Below, in pieces: positions 1-13,364 of a stretch of DNA of 64,000 nt. The stretch's first letter is position 1. Every line of letters begins with the position of its first letter. Both the position numbers and the translations under genes were made by a program. The notes below the pieces were generated by a model, which saw nothing but the letters and a program-made list of their open reading frames with translations, was not told the origin of the DNA and did not search any database. Location of the stretch: positions 12,524,001 through 12,588,000 of the forward strand of contig NC_071331.1 of the NCBI RefSeq assembly GCF_010183535.1, in the 5' to 3' direction. The stretch is from Caenorhabditis remanei. Lineage: Eukaryota > Nematoda > Chromadorea > Rhabditida > Rhabditidae.

Positions 1-1283
1 TATGACCGAATTTCCTAGATCTACTGCGCCAACTAGATCTGTATTAGATTTTGAGTGTACAAACTTACTCTGTAACAAGGCATTACATTAACTACATATA
101 AAACACAAAGTGATTCTCAAACTGAGCAACTGACACAATGTTGATCCTACATTAACCCAACCATATCACTTTATTCATTTTACAACCCCAACCACTTCTC
201 CCATCAAGATGGATCTATGACCCATAAAACAAAGTTTGTGTTAGTACAACATGTTTCTCTACCTGTCTGATGATATGTAAAGTTTAATAAAAGAACAACA
301 TTGGGACGAGCTTCTGATTGACATTTGACATTGGAGGTAAAGGTAGGGGCTCCATCAAAAAAGAATACCGCCTCACGTCGTCATCATCATCATTGTAGTC
401 GATTGACTCAGGAAATGTTACAACAATATCATTTGGCGGCAAAAATCATTGAGACGAGGGGGAAGTTGTCCAGTCACCCGTGCTCCTATCTACTCTACTG
501 GTGTGAATGGTTTTTGCGGTGAAGAAGGAGGAGGAAAAGGTGAAGACACAAAAACAACAGAGAGAGCAACTGGTGAAGAAGGGACTTCTTCTTCTTCTGG
601 CGGGAACTTCGGGAGGGATTAAGTGGCGGCACGTGTGTCTTAAGGAGATGGGACACCTTGCGGGAACGGAAAAAAGAGAAAGGGGGATTTGAAGGATTGA
701 TGATGAATTGAATGGAGTTTGTAAGATTGAAAGAAAGAAGAACGGAAAGGGATGTCCTGATCATGAAAATGGGGGACGTACAGGACGTCGGGAGCTGTTT
801 AACGGAATCTATCTGATTTCAAAGTTGGATGAAGAAAGTGAGTGGACAGGTGGACAGGTGCAACACTACGCAGCCAACTAAATACGTAACTATCGTAGAA
901 AAACTAAACAGAAACGATCATTCGGGGCAACGGAGTTCATGTTTCCAGGTTGTTGCCCTACTGAGACCCTGTTGAATAACACAATTTTTTCAAACGATCA
1001 GTTGTAAATGTTAACTAGAAAGCAAAAGCAACCGGAAGAAGTACCCTGATATAACATTTAGATCTTCCCAAGTGAAATCAAAGCGAAAAAAGATTTCGTA
1101 CCAGAAGTCACATATTTTTCGCATGAAAGTTAACAGTAATCTCGAAACACGAATGATGTTTTGAAATTCAGACAAACCGCAGGACAATTGATAATGTTTC
1201 AAATCAAAACTTGATTCGAAGTGGCTGCAAGATTCCATTAGGAATATTCATAGATATTGAAACATACATTTTATCAGCGTGTT

Positions 1284-1351
1284 CTGTTTCAGTCGGTTTA
1301 CCACAGCAGTAAATTCAGTGAGGAGCTCAATTTGATCACATTTGATCTGGT
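1284..1351 (+). ncRNA. Candidate 21U-RNA (piRNA) locus
   Basis: Exact CTGTTTCA core at 1284-1291. A YRNT element (CAAT) puts the candidate 5' U at 1331, 47 nt from the first core base, so the predicted RNA is 1331-1351. It lies in non-coding DNA near the left edge. The first of two cores on this strand within 320 bp; both are followed by GTCGG. Confidence 0.42.
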
Positions 1352-1600
1352 CTCAACTCTCATATCAGTTAAGTTTTTCCATAAATAATTGAACAGATCA
1401 GATTTTCTAAAGATTTTTAGTGTTAGTTTACACTTCCAATAGGAAACTGAAAACTATCTTTGAATGGTTCGAAAAGATTGAAGAGATTTGTAAAAAACTT
1501 GTTTAAGTTATAACAGAACATTTCATTCTAGTCTATTCTCTGACTTTTCATCAGGAAAATGATTTTAGTTTGAATACTTATTTTCGAACTTCAAAATTAA

Positions 1601-1667
1601 CTGTTTCAGTCGGCTTAATGAATGGGAAACTGTAATTGAAACATGTTTATCATCGAAAATTAAAAAA
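1601..1667 (+). ncRNA. Candidate 21U-RNA (piRNA) locus
   Basis: Exact CTGTTTCA core at 1601-1608, followed by GTCGG as in the 1284 copy. YRNT (TGTT) gives a candidate 5' U at 1647, 46 nt from the core start; predicted RNA 1647-1667. Confidence 0.42.
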
Positions 1668-2095
1668 CTCATAAAAAGGCGAAAAGATATCTAACTTTTT
1701 CGACCAAACAAAAAAACTTTCAGATTTCGAAACGCCATGAAACTGGAAAATGTATTTAATTTTCCAAACTGAATTGGAAGAATCTAGAAACTGTCTAATT
1801 CGGAGACTCTTTGAATTTCAGAGATTTCCCACCAAGACTCTCAATGAGTCTAGAATAAACTTCTCAATGTTTACAAACCACCGAAAAAGTGTCATTACCA
1901 CTTCTAGATATCACTCCAAATGACACTAATACCAAACAACTAACTGACCCCCCTTCACTCTAGATACCTTTTTTAATATTTACTCTAATAGCACCCCTGC
2001 CGGGCAGGTATGGCATACTAACAAAGGAAATAGTCCTTGACTTTTTTCTGAAGAATGAAGAGTGGGAAGGGACACTAATCCTAGAATAAACTCAC

Positions 2096-2174
2096 TTGAT
2101 TTGTAATCCAGAAAGTAATCGCTGTATGCTGCGTCTCCATTTGAATCACTCTCTTCTACATCGGGTACATCCAT
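2096..2174 (-). CDS. Candidate first coding exon of a gene running off the left edge
   Basis: On the minus strand a start codon at 2174 directly follows a textbook nematode acceptor (TTTTTTTTCAATTCAG). It opens 26 codons rich in Asp, Glu and Ser, beginning MDVPDVEESDSNGDAAYSDY, and the frame ends at a strong donor (A|GTGAGT) after 2096 in phase 1. An acceptor abutting the ATG is also what I see at drp-1 and the chromodomain gene, which fits a trans-spliced 5' end. No second exon is recognisable between 2095 and the left edge, so the gene would need a first intron over 2 kb. I do not recognise the family. A chance combination of signals remains possible. Confidence 0.4.
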
Positions 2175-2897
2175 CTGAATTGAAAAAAAAGTTGAGAGAA
2201 GAGACAAAAAATTAAAATTGAAAAATCCCGGGGGAAAGAAAAGTGTGGAGGACATATAAATAGGATCGGGGCGGACATGAGAACAAGAAAAGAGAGAGGC
2301 GATTCTTGTAATAAAAACCAGATGTCAGAGAAGGGAAGGTCCGTCACAAATTGGCAGAGAGCTGGCTGGAAACTTCAGAAAAAAGTCATGTTGATGGTCA
2401 AACTAAAAAAAGTACTTGTCGGTGTATTAGAGAGATTCTCGTGTAGACATAATCGTGATAATCATCCAAAACGTGTCATCATGTCACCATCAAGAAACAG
2501 TAATGTTTGTCTGATAGAAAAAGAAAGATGAAAGCATCCCGGCTTGGCTCAAAAACTTGAAATTAGCATAACAAAGATAGTTTATGGGGAAGAAAGTAAG
2601 CGAGCCAAGATCAAAGGGTTACTGTACAAACTTTTTTCATCAAAGGGTGAGAATTGTCGATATGTAAATTAGAGTATAGCTTCTAGGAAAAGGAAAAAAG
2701 TTATTACCTTTTAGAATATATAAACGAGATCAAAGAAATATTTATATCAGTGTGAAAATTGGGTAGATTTGTGGGTTTTTCTGTTTTGAACAGTGTACAA
2801 AAACCATATTTATTTTTCAATTATTATGTCGAATCACTGAATCGGATTGTTAGGGTGGGACATGCTAATTACTATTTTCACTAAAAAGATTTCATAT

Positions 2898-3000
2898 ACC
2901 GTAATATTACGATGGCATGCCGTTATATTTTTCAACTGTCTTCCAGAGAAGTTTAGGGTGTTTTTGAGACTCTTAAATGTTCACTAAACAACTTTTCTGG
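2898..3000 (+). repeat. Diverged dispersed repeat with palindromic core, copy 1
   Basis: The 23 bases at 2914-2936, starting with the palindrome GGCATGCC, recur exactly as reverse complement at 21617-21639. Weaker similarity continues rightwards for about 70 bp, including a shared TAAATGTTCA. The left flank carries TACCGTAA, a motif also found around the second copy. This looks like two old copies of one short interspersed repeat; I cannot name the family. Confidence 0.6.
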
Positions 3001-3914
3001 TCATTTTGTTTGCTATTCTAAATGCTATACTAATCAAGTTGATTTTAATTAGAATCATGGAAAATGACCAGGAGAATGGTAGTGGTGAACTTTGAGCATG
3101 TAGAAGGTGCCGTTTTATTAACAGTTTTTAAATATAGTAACTTCAAACGATAACAGCAGTTCTTGTTGGTAAAATAAATTTACTGAAACACGAATATATT
3201 TTAAGCAGAAAGATTTCTAGTGAATTTTAATGAAAACATGGAAAAAATCAGCTGTGAAACATGGATTCTCATAGACCATCAACAAAACAACATTCAAAAA
3301 ACTAGCGTATCTCTTTCTCTTTTTTTAGAATAAAAAGCCGAAAAAAGAGACAACGAGTTATTGGATTTCCTATCAAATTCTCAGTAGTACACGCCTTATT
3401 TCCCGTCTCCTCTTTTTTCTTTACGAGACCTTAAATTTGATATTTCCATCTATTTCTTTAAAAGAAGACGATACAAATAAAAATGAAAGAATTTTGCACG
3501 CTTGTCTCCCAAATTGGTCATTAAGTGGAAAGTGAACATAAAATCGAAGAGTAAACCGTTATCACATAAAACGGAGAATGAATAATTTTCGGTCATAATG
3601 GGTGTATCAGTTAATCATTTGTATACACAATAATAATACAGAAGGTGGGAAACGAAGAATTCAGAAGACTCTTGAAGAAGAAGATCTCAAGAGGAGAAAA
3701 ACGTTTCGAGGGCAAATATAAACAAACAATTCTGAAATTGTTTTCAAAAAAAAGTCGGGAGAATGTCTGTGGTGAAACCTTCCATTATTTCTTCTGTTAT
3801 TTTTCACGGATCTTTTAGAAAAATGTCAATCTCTTTCGAGTCTTCTCTTTCTCTTTATCTATCATCATCATCACCTGGGGACCCTTTCGTTCCACTACCC
3901 ATCACTTCTTGACT

Positions 3915-3927
3915 CCGCCCACTTTTC
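3915..3927 (+). promoter_or_regulatory. CCGCCCACTTTTC motif, copy 1
   Basis: One of four exact copies of this 13-mer in the window, all non-coding. It lies in the intergenic region left of fem-1. The others are at 25969 (minus), 47685 and 51555. Function not known from the sequence. Confidence 0.3.
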
Positions 3928-4160
3928 ATCTTCAGGTGAGTTCTGTTTAGTCGTCCAAGGTGATGGAAGAAAGAGAAAAAGATGAAAAAGAGATTGGAAC
4001 AAATGGAAGAAGGTAAGTGATCAGAGAGAAGACAAATGTTTGGGTTGTAAATAATGTTTTAGGAGTTTCAGAGGTTTCGAAAAGACAACTGAGAGTTTTT
4101 GAAAAAGATAGAAAGTGAAGACAGAAGAGATCAGACGGAAATACATGATGTTTTGGATAG

Positions 4161-4227
4161 TGGTATCAATAACTAACAGGATTGTCGTAATGTATCTCTA
4201 GTTTAATATTAAAACAATTTGAAACAG
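4161..4227 (-). ncRNA. Candidate 21U-RNA (piRNA) locus
   Basis: TGAAACAG at 4220-4227, so CTGTTTCA on the minus strand. YRNT (CAAT) gives a candidate 5' U at 4181, 46 nt from the core start; predicted RNA 4181-4161. Intergenic. Confidence 0.42.
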
Positions 4228-4465
4228 TGAGCATTTGTTCAAAAAATTGGATTCAGAAAGACCTGAATATCCAAATATCAGATGATTAAAACAGTTAAAA
4301 ATTGGTTTGTAAGCAGGTCAAGAGCCAAGTCCAATTGGTAAAACTTTGCAGATTTTGAAAAGTCACGTCGTAGAAACAGTAGCAATGTTATGGACGGTAC
4401 AGGATGGCGACGATCCGGATTCGCTGGTTTACGAATCGGAAAGAAAATTAATTTCCTAAAAAAGC

Positions 4466-4534
4466 AATGATAATTGAAGGATAAAAGCATGGAAGGTTTC
4501 ATTCGGAGGTCATTAACAAAACTTTTTGAAACAG
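4466..4534 (-). ncRNA. Candidate 21U-RNA (piRNA) locus next to a MITE
   Basis: Minus-strand core at 4527-4534 with YRNT (TGCT) placing the 5' U at 4486, 48 nt from the core start, at the long end of the spacing seen here. The hAT-type MITE begins 28 bp upstream of the core, so any upstream promoter sequence would have been displaced by the insertion. Confidence 0.36.
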
Positions 4535-4561
4535 TTATTTTCTAAATGAAATTATAATTTT

Positions 4562-4827
4562 CAGACTTGTCAAAAATCGGGCCGGCCCGGGCCGGGCCTC
4601 GGGCCGGGCCGGGCCAAAATTTTTCCTGATTTCAAAAAATGGGTACCCATTTTTACCAAATTTTATTTGAAATTTTTCGAAAAAATAGAGTAAAAATGCT
4701 TAAATTATCATACATATTCACATTTTTCCTAAAATTTCCAAAAAAAAATCAAAAACTCAAAATGTTTCAAAAGAGCCGGGCCGGGCCAAAATTTTTCCTG
4801 ATTTCGGCCCGGCCCGTGACAAGTCTG
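4562..4827. mobile_element. Non-autonomous hAT-type MITE, copy 1
   Basis: A 266-bp element with terminal inverted repeats starting CAGACTTGTC and ending GACAAGTCTG. It is flanked by a perfect 8-bp direct repeat ATAATTTT (4554-4561 and 4828-4835). Both ends carry GC-rich GGGCCGGCCC-type inverted repeats around an AT-rich centre. An 8-bp target duplication with CAG...CTG ends is the hallmark of the hAT superfamily. There is no transposase frame, so it would need an enzyme in trans. A second copy sits at 27445-27835. Confidence 0.85.
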
Positions 4828-5481
4828 ATAATTTTAACGCCAAGAGTCCGACACATTGAAAACTAGCATCCAATGACATTCCTCATCAGAAATTTACAAC
4901 CAATTCGTCCGAAATAAGAGACTTCGAACGTAGATGAACTATTGAAATTAACGTTATTATATAATCAAGGAACTAAACTCTCAAAATCATAATCTTTCAC
5001 AACTAAAATTACAAACCAAAAAGCTACTTCCTAAATCCAGATCCACAATACTTCCTCTTCTCCAAAACTACAATGAGACCCATTCTTATCCTCTCTCCAG
5101 GGTCCCATAAACTTATGAATGTAGAGCTTTAGATTCTTATCTCAATCGACACACTAATCTGGATCTTACATAATGTTTTATTACACGACGATATTCGAAA
5201 AATTGGCAAATTATTAAAAGAAAAATATTTGGGGACAGGTAAAGGGGTGCATTTCTACCAGTATCAAATTATTCTCATTGAGCGATGAAAGGACTAAAGG
5301 TTTGGATAAGGGGGTAGAGATTACGGTTATTAAAGTGTGAAGCAACTTTGAAAATGAAATGAAAGAAAAGTACAAAAAATGCCACAGGTTAGCACCGGAG
5401 GAAGCTGAAACAATGAGAAAGTGTACAGTAACTAGTGTCTAAATTGAATGAAAAAACAGAAGAAAAGTAGTACAGGCGAGT

Positions 5482-9083
<3,602 letters not shown>

Positions 9084-9305
9084 TTCCAAAAGAAAATTAC
9101 GACCTTTCGGTCTAATTCCTTCAATAGAAATCTTGTTGAAAGTTTGTTGAAGCTCCAGAAAAAAAGAGCGCGATTTGTCGTCAAGTCTGGTGTTTTGTCT
9201 GCAATAAGACGTGACGAAAGTTGCGGACTGCTCAAAAAAATTTTTGAGACAGCGGAAATATCGGATATCAGGCTGATCTCTTAAAACTGTTCTAATTCCT
9301 CCCAT
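9084..9305 (-). other. fem-1 5' leader with in-frame upstream ATG
   Basis: The fem-1 frame stays open upstream of M(9083) to another ATG at 9305, adding 74 residues. A good acceptor (CTTATTGCAG, exon from 9198) lies inside this extension. If the spliced leader joins there, the first ATG in the mRNA is 9083, which also gives the usual FEM-1 length. I prefer 9083, but a longer form starting at 9305 is not excluded by the sequence. Confidence 0.5.
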
Positions 9306-9755
9306 TTTTTCTTTTTCGTTCTCATATTTTGAAAAGGAAAAGTATTTGTGTCACTCTACGGAACAAACTACGTAGAATGATGCAAAATTTATCAATAAAC
9401 TCCCGAAAGTTGACATTCTCTCACTGAAAAAATGAGTAAGTGGTGGGATTGAAAAGATGATATAAAAGTGAGCGTTCCCAGTCAATCAAAGATCAAATGC
9501 ACCTTTTTCAGTGTCTGTTCGCGTTTATTTTATCACTTGTTATCACTGATCGGGAAGAAACTGCGTCCAAACGCACTGTTTTCAATGTCTCCGCTGGTGG
9601 CAGTTGTTCTTTGTCTTTTTCATCCTCGTCACTTTTGTTTCGCAACTTTCCTCACATCATTCTTTTTTTTTCAACCCTAAAAAATATCATGAATCTCTCA
9701 TTTTAAAAGCACTCCCATCTGTTCTTGACCACATTCAAACTTTATATTCTTACAG
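9306..9755. promoter_or_regulatory. Divergent fem-1/drp-1 promoter region
   Basis: About 450 bp between the outermost fem-1 start and the drp-1 start, with genes transcribed away from each other, so both promoters must lie here. The drp-1 side ends in TATATTCTTACAG directly before ATG, a splice or trans-splice acceptor. No CTGTTTCA core and no repeat seen. The open frames here are T/C-rich and not convincing. Confidence 0.6.
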
Positions 9756-12285
9756 ATGGAAAATCTCATTCCTGTAGTCAATAAATTACAAGATGTATTT
9801 GCCACTCTAGGTCGGAAGGAAGATCAAATTCAATTGCCACAAATCGTAGTCGTAGGATCACAGTCTGCTGGAAAATCATCAGTTCTTGAGAATCTTGTCG
9901 GCCGTGATTTCCTGCCTCGTGGAACCGGAATCGTGACTCGGAGGCCTTTGATTCTTCAACTCAATCATGTTGCCTTAGATGAAGAATCCAAGAGAAGACG
10001 GACTAATGGTACACTACTCACTGATGATTGGGCTATGTTCGAGCATACAGGATCAAAAGTTTTCACAGGTAAGACTGTAAAAAGATGGAGAACCTGAAAA
10101 TCAATTACACTTTTTTTCAGATTTCGACGCTGTCCGAAAAGAGATTGAAGACGAAACTGACCGAGTTACTGGCGTGAATAAAGGCATCTCTCTGCTACCG
10201 ATCAGTTTGAAAATATACTCACATCGTGTTGTCTCTCTTTCTCTAGTCGATCTGCCAGGAATCACAAAAATTCCAGTCGGAGATCAGCCAGCCAACATTG
10301 AAGAGCAAATCAGAGACATGATTCTTCACTACATTTCCAACCCTTCTTCTATCATTCTCGCAGTAACACCAGCTAATCAAGATTTCGCCACATCTGAGCC
10401 AATAAAACTTGCCAGAGAAGTAGATGCGGGAGGTCAGAGGACGTTGGCCGTTCTCACGAAATTAGATTTGATGGATCAGGGAACTGACGCTATGGATGTT
10501 TTGATGGGAAAAGTTATCCCTGTGAAGTTAGGAATCATTGGAGTTGTCAATCGTTCACAACAGAATATTCTCGATAATAAAGCGATTGTGGACGCAGTGA
10601 AAGACGAGCAGAGTTTCATGCAAAAGAAATATCCAACATTGGCCAGCAGAAATGGAACACATTATCTTGCGAAACGTTTGAATATGGTTAGTGAATACTT
10701 TTATCGAACTTTGATAATCACATTTATTTCAGCTTCTCATGCATCACATTCGAAACTGTCTCCCAGCTCTCAAAGCCCGTGTTTCGATTATGAACGCTCA
10801 GTGTCAATCGGATCTTGTCGCTTTTGGAGAACCAGTTGAAGACAAAAACAGAACACTTCTCCAAATCATAACCCGCTTTGCCACTGCTTACACATCGACA
10901 ATTGAAGGAACTTCTCGCAATATTGAAACTACAGAACTTTGTGGGGGTGCCCGCATATGCTATATCTTCCATGATACTTTCGGAAGATCATTGGAGTTGG
11001 TCAATCCTCTTGAAAACCTCACGCAGTTGGACATTTTGACAGCGATAAGGAATGCGACGGGACCAAGACCGGCACTTTTTGTTCCTGAAGTTTCATTCGA
11101 ATTGCTTGTCAAAAGACAAATTCAAAGACTTGAAGAACCTTCTTTGAGATGTGTTGAGTTAGTTCACGAGGAAATGCAAAGAATGGTTCAACACTGTGGA
11201 TTCACTACTCAACAAGAAATGATCCGATTCCCAAGACTTTACGATAAAATTAACGAGGTTATCAGTGGAGTTCTGAAGGAACGTCTGAAACCAACAAATG
11301 AATTGGTTGAGAATCTCGTTGCTATTGAACTTGCCTACATCAACACTAAACATCCAGAATTCACCGAAGCCAATCTGGTGACTTTGCTGAAAGAGGAATT
11401 GTCATTGGAAGATCGACATGGTCGCAGTCGGAATCGACACGCATCTACTGGAGAACGGGCGGTCAGTGCTCATGGAGAACAGGTGGGGAGTGATAGAGTA
11501 GTTTGGGTTTGAGCCTTGTATGAATTAACGAAAGCCATTAAATTTTTAGTTCCTTCGTCTAGTTTTTGACCGATTGAAAAGTTACAGCAAATTGCTCCGG
11601 TTCCCGGAATCAACGGAGTCGACCTCAACGCCGCCCTCCAACAGCAACAACAGCAAAATCCACGTACTTCGGCTGGATCTGGTTTCCTTGGATTATTCGG
11701 AAACACATCCACTAGCAACAAGTCTTCTCCACAAGAAAGTGAGCGTTCGAAATATTTCCAATTTTACAAATAAATTGTTTCAGAGCAATCCGCTAACTTT
11801 TTGCCAGAAGTTCCAGAGACTCAATTGGGAAGAAAACTCACAAGTCGCGAACAGAGAGATGTTGCCATTATCGGTTGGTTCCTTAACTCATAAAAGGTAA
11901 CCTTATCACCTATTTCTTCAGAACGTCTCATCCGAAACTACTTCATTATCGTCCGCAAAAACATCCAAGATAGCGTGCCGAAAGCGATTATGGCGTTGCT
12001 TGTGAACTTTGTCAGGGTTGGTTGACCTCATCTTTCTAGATATAAACGCTAACTTTTTTATAGGACAATTTGCAATCCGAACTCGTGCGGCAGTTGTACA
12101 AACCAGACGAAATGGACGATTTGTTGGCTGAAACTGAAGATATGGCACAGAGAAGACGAGATACTCTCGAGACGATGAAGGTGAGCATATTGTTATCAGA
12201 TTGATTGTGAATGATGTATACTTTCCAGGCCCTTCAACAAGCCAGCGTTATCATAAGTGAAGTACGAGAGACACAAGTTTGGTGA
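9756..12285 (+). CDS. drp-1: DRP-1, dynamin-related GTPase of mitochondrial fission
   Basis: Eight exons: 9756-10068, 10121-10686, 10733-11482, 11588-11738, 11784-11873, 11922-12016, 12064-12180, 12229-12285, giving 712 residues, the expected DRP-1 length. The GTPase domain shows the P-loop GSQSAGKSS (34-42), switch motif DLPG (148-151) and TKLD (217-220). The middle/stalk domain follows. A variable B-insert-like stretch with a short Gln run (LQQQQQQN) leads into the C-terminal GTPase effector domain ([13 protein letters not shown] onwards). The protein assembles on mitochondria and drives outer-membrane scission; in C. elegans it also takes part in cell-death-linked fragmentation (known for the family). 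The exon 3 donor at 11483 is GTGGGG, weaker than its neighbours. The ATG abuts an acceptor, suggesting trans-splicing. Confidence 0.96.
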
Positions 12286-12602
12286 AATGGTAAACCGAGT
12301 ACACCACTTCCAACGACACAATATTCAGCTGTTTTATATACAATGTAGATTAGGATCTATTTTATTTATGATCAATTCAATTTTTGTTTCCCAATCGCTA
12401 TTTATTCATATTCATTATTAGCCTTTTTTTCACCTCGATGATAATTCTAGTTCGGTAACTACCCGCTTCTTATGATCTCAGTCCATCTTCTGTCCCATTG
12501 AATTGATTTAACCCATGTGCTCTTCAAAAAATCACGGTGTTTGGTAGTTTCTAGATTTTTTGTTGCTTTTAAAAGAAATGTTGACAAAAGGAAGAAGGTA
12601 TA

Positions 12603-12608
12603 AATAAA
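12603..12608 (+). terminator. drp-1 poly(A) signal
   Basis: Canonical AATAAA 318 nt after the drp-1 stop codon, followed by T-rich sequence. I saw no earlier canonical hexamer on this strand after the stop. Confidence 0.6.
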
Positions 12609-12818
12609 ATTGTTCGATGTGCAAAATTAATCAAATATTTCCTTTCTATTTTCTCAATCTGTTGCTTCTACCCAGATTGTTCCCCCATATTTTGAGTGTT
12701 TCCCTCATTTTTTTTTTCTTATTTTCATATATTTTGAAACTTTTCTTTCCTGCAGAACCATCTGTTTTAATCTGCTAGAAAAAATTGATCTCATCGGGCA
12801 TTCTCATTGTGTTGCGAC

Positions 12819-13009
12819 CAAGGCTGTCAAAAAGGCCGTGGCCCGATTCTATATCTCAGTTCCCAGCCATGGAAAATTTTCGCTTTTTCAGGCGGCCTTG
12901 TAGAGGGCCAAAAGATTAGTCGATGTACAAAAATTCAGCCCATTTGGTTGATCCGCGGCCTCGGCGGCCCTAAAAGCCGAGGGCCGCGGCCGGCCGTGCG
13001 ACAGCCTTG
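12819..13009. mobile_element. Second family of hAT-type MITE
   Basis: A 191-bp element with 10-bp inverted ends CAAGGCTGTC...GACAGCCTTG and GC-rich internal arms (GGCCGTGGCCC on the left, GGGCCGCGGCCGGCC on the right). It is flanked by an 8-bp direct repeat with one mismatch (GTTGCGAC at 12811-12818, GTCGCGAC at 13010-13017). The left end shares the TGTCAAAAA stretch and GC-rich design with the other MITE family in this window. The duplicated target is itself nearly palindromic, which makes the inverted repeat look longer than it is. No coding capacity. Confidence 0.7.
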
Positions 13010-13364
13010 GTCGCGACGACAGCGACATTCGAAAAAAATTAAAAGTTAAATACTTCAACTTTTTTAGTTGTGTGTTTGTTAAGGAGTTCTCACATTCGAG
13101 CAAACTGTACATTTCAAAAAACATACCGTTTGCAACTATTGAGGTCGCTTTCCCGCGTTAAAATGTTCGAGTCCCCAGACACAGGAATACTTTCTGGCGC
13201 GAGAACGCGAATATGTTCATAACTGTATAGAACGGTACAAACTTCTTCGATCTGGGTTATATGCATCTTTTCATCAATAAAAACTATGTATTTTTTGTTT
13301 ACTTCTCAACCTTCTTAACTATTTCCTACCTCTATTTGAATACTGTTAAAACGTTCATTTCCAG

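Larger units (their letters stand above)
1..2095. other. Left-edge non-coding stretch, possibly an intron
   Basis: I see no convincing exon on either strand. The short open frames here lack splice signals and family resemblance. If the candidate exon at 2096-2174 (minus) is real, this stretch is its first intron, continuing past the left edge. It holds two exact CTGTTTCA cores on the plus strand (1284 and 1601), listed separately as candidate 21U-RNA loci. The rest is AT-rich unique-looking sequence. Confidence 0.4.
2175..5481. other. Intergenic region upstream of the left-edge exon and downstream of fem-1
   Basis: No coding gene seen. Contents: a diverged palindromic repeat near 2898-3000, one copy of the CCGCCCACTTTTC motif (3915-3927), two minus-strand candidate 21U-RNA loci (cores 4220 and 4527) and a complete hAT-type MITE (4562-4827). 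The fem-1 3' UTR should occupy the right end; TTTATT at 5177-5182 is a possible minus-strand AATAAA about 300 nt past the fem-1 stop. Confidence 0.6.
12286..13364. other. drp-1 3' UTR and spacer before the chromodomain gene
   Basis: Holds the drp-1 3' UTR (AATAAA at 12603-12608), a GC-rich MITE at 12819-13009 and the promoter or acceptor region of the next gene. The 1.1-kb gap is far wider than the roughly 100 bp typical of nematode operons, so co-transcription with drp-1 is not suggested by spacing. Confidence 0.6.

Noticed and set aside
11774..11783. ATTGTTTCAG in a drp-1 intron as a piRNA core
   Set aside because: It is TTGTTTCA, not CTGTTTCA, and forms the splice acceptor itself. Similar acceptor-embedded near matches (for example 28188) were also left out.
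12814..13014. Longer 15-bp inverted repeat as the MITE boundary
   Set aside because: Extra matching bases come from the 8-bp target duplication being nearly palindromic. Placing the ends at CAAGG/CCTTG gives a proper 8-bp duplication.
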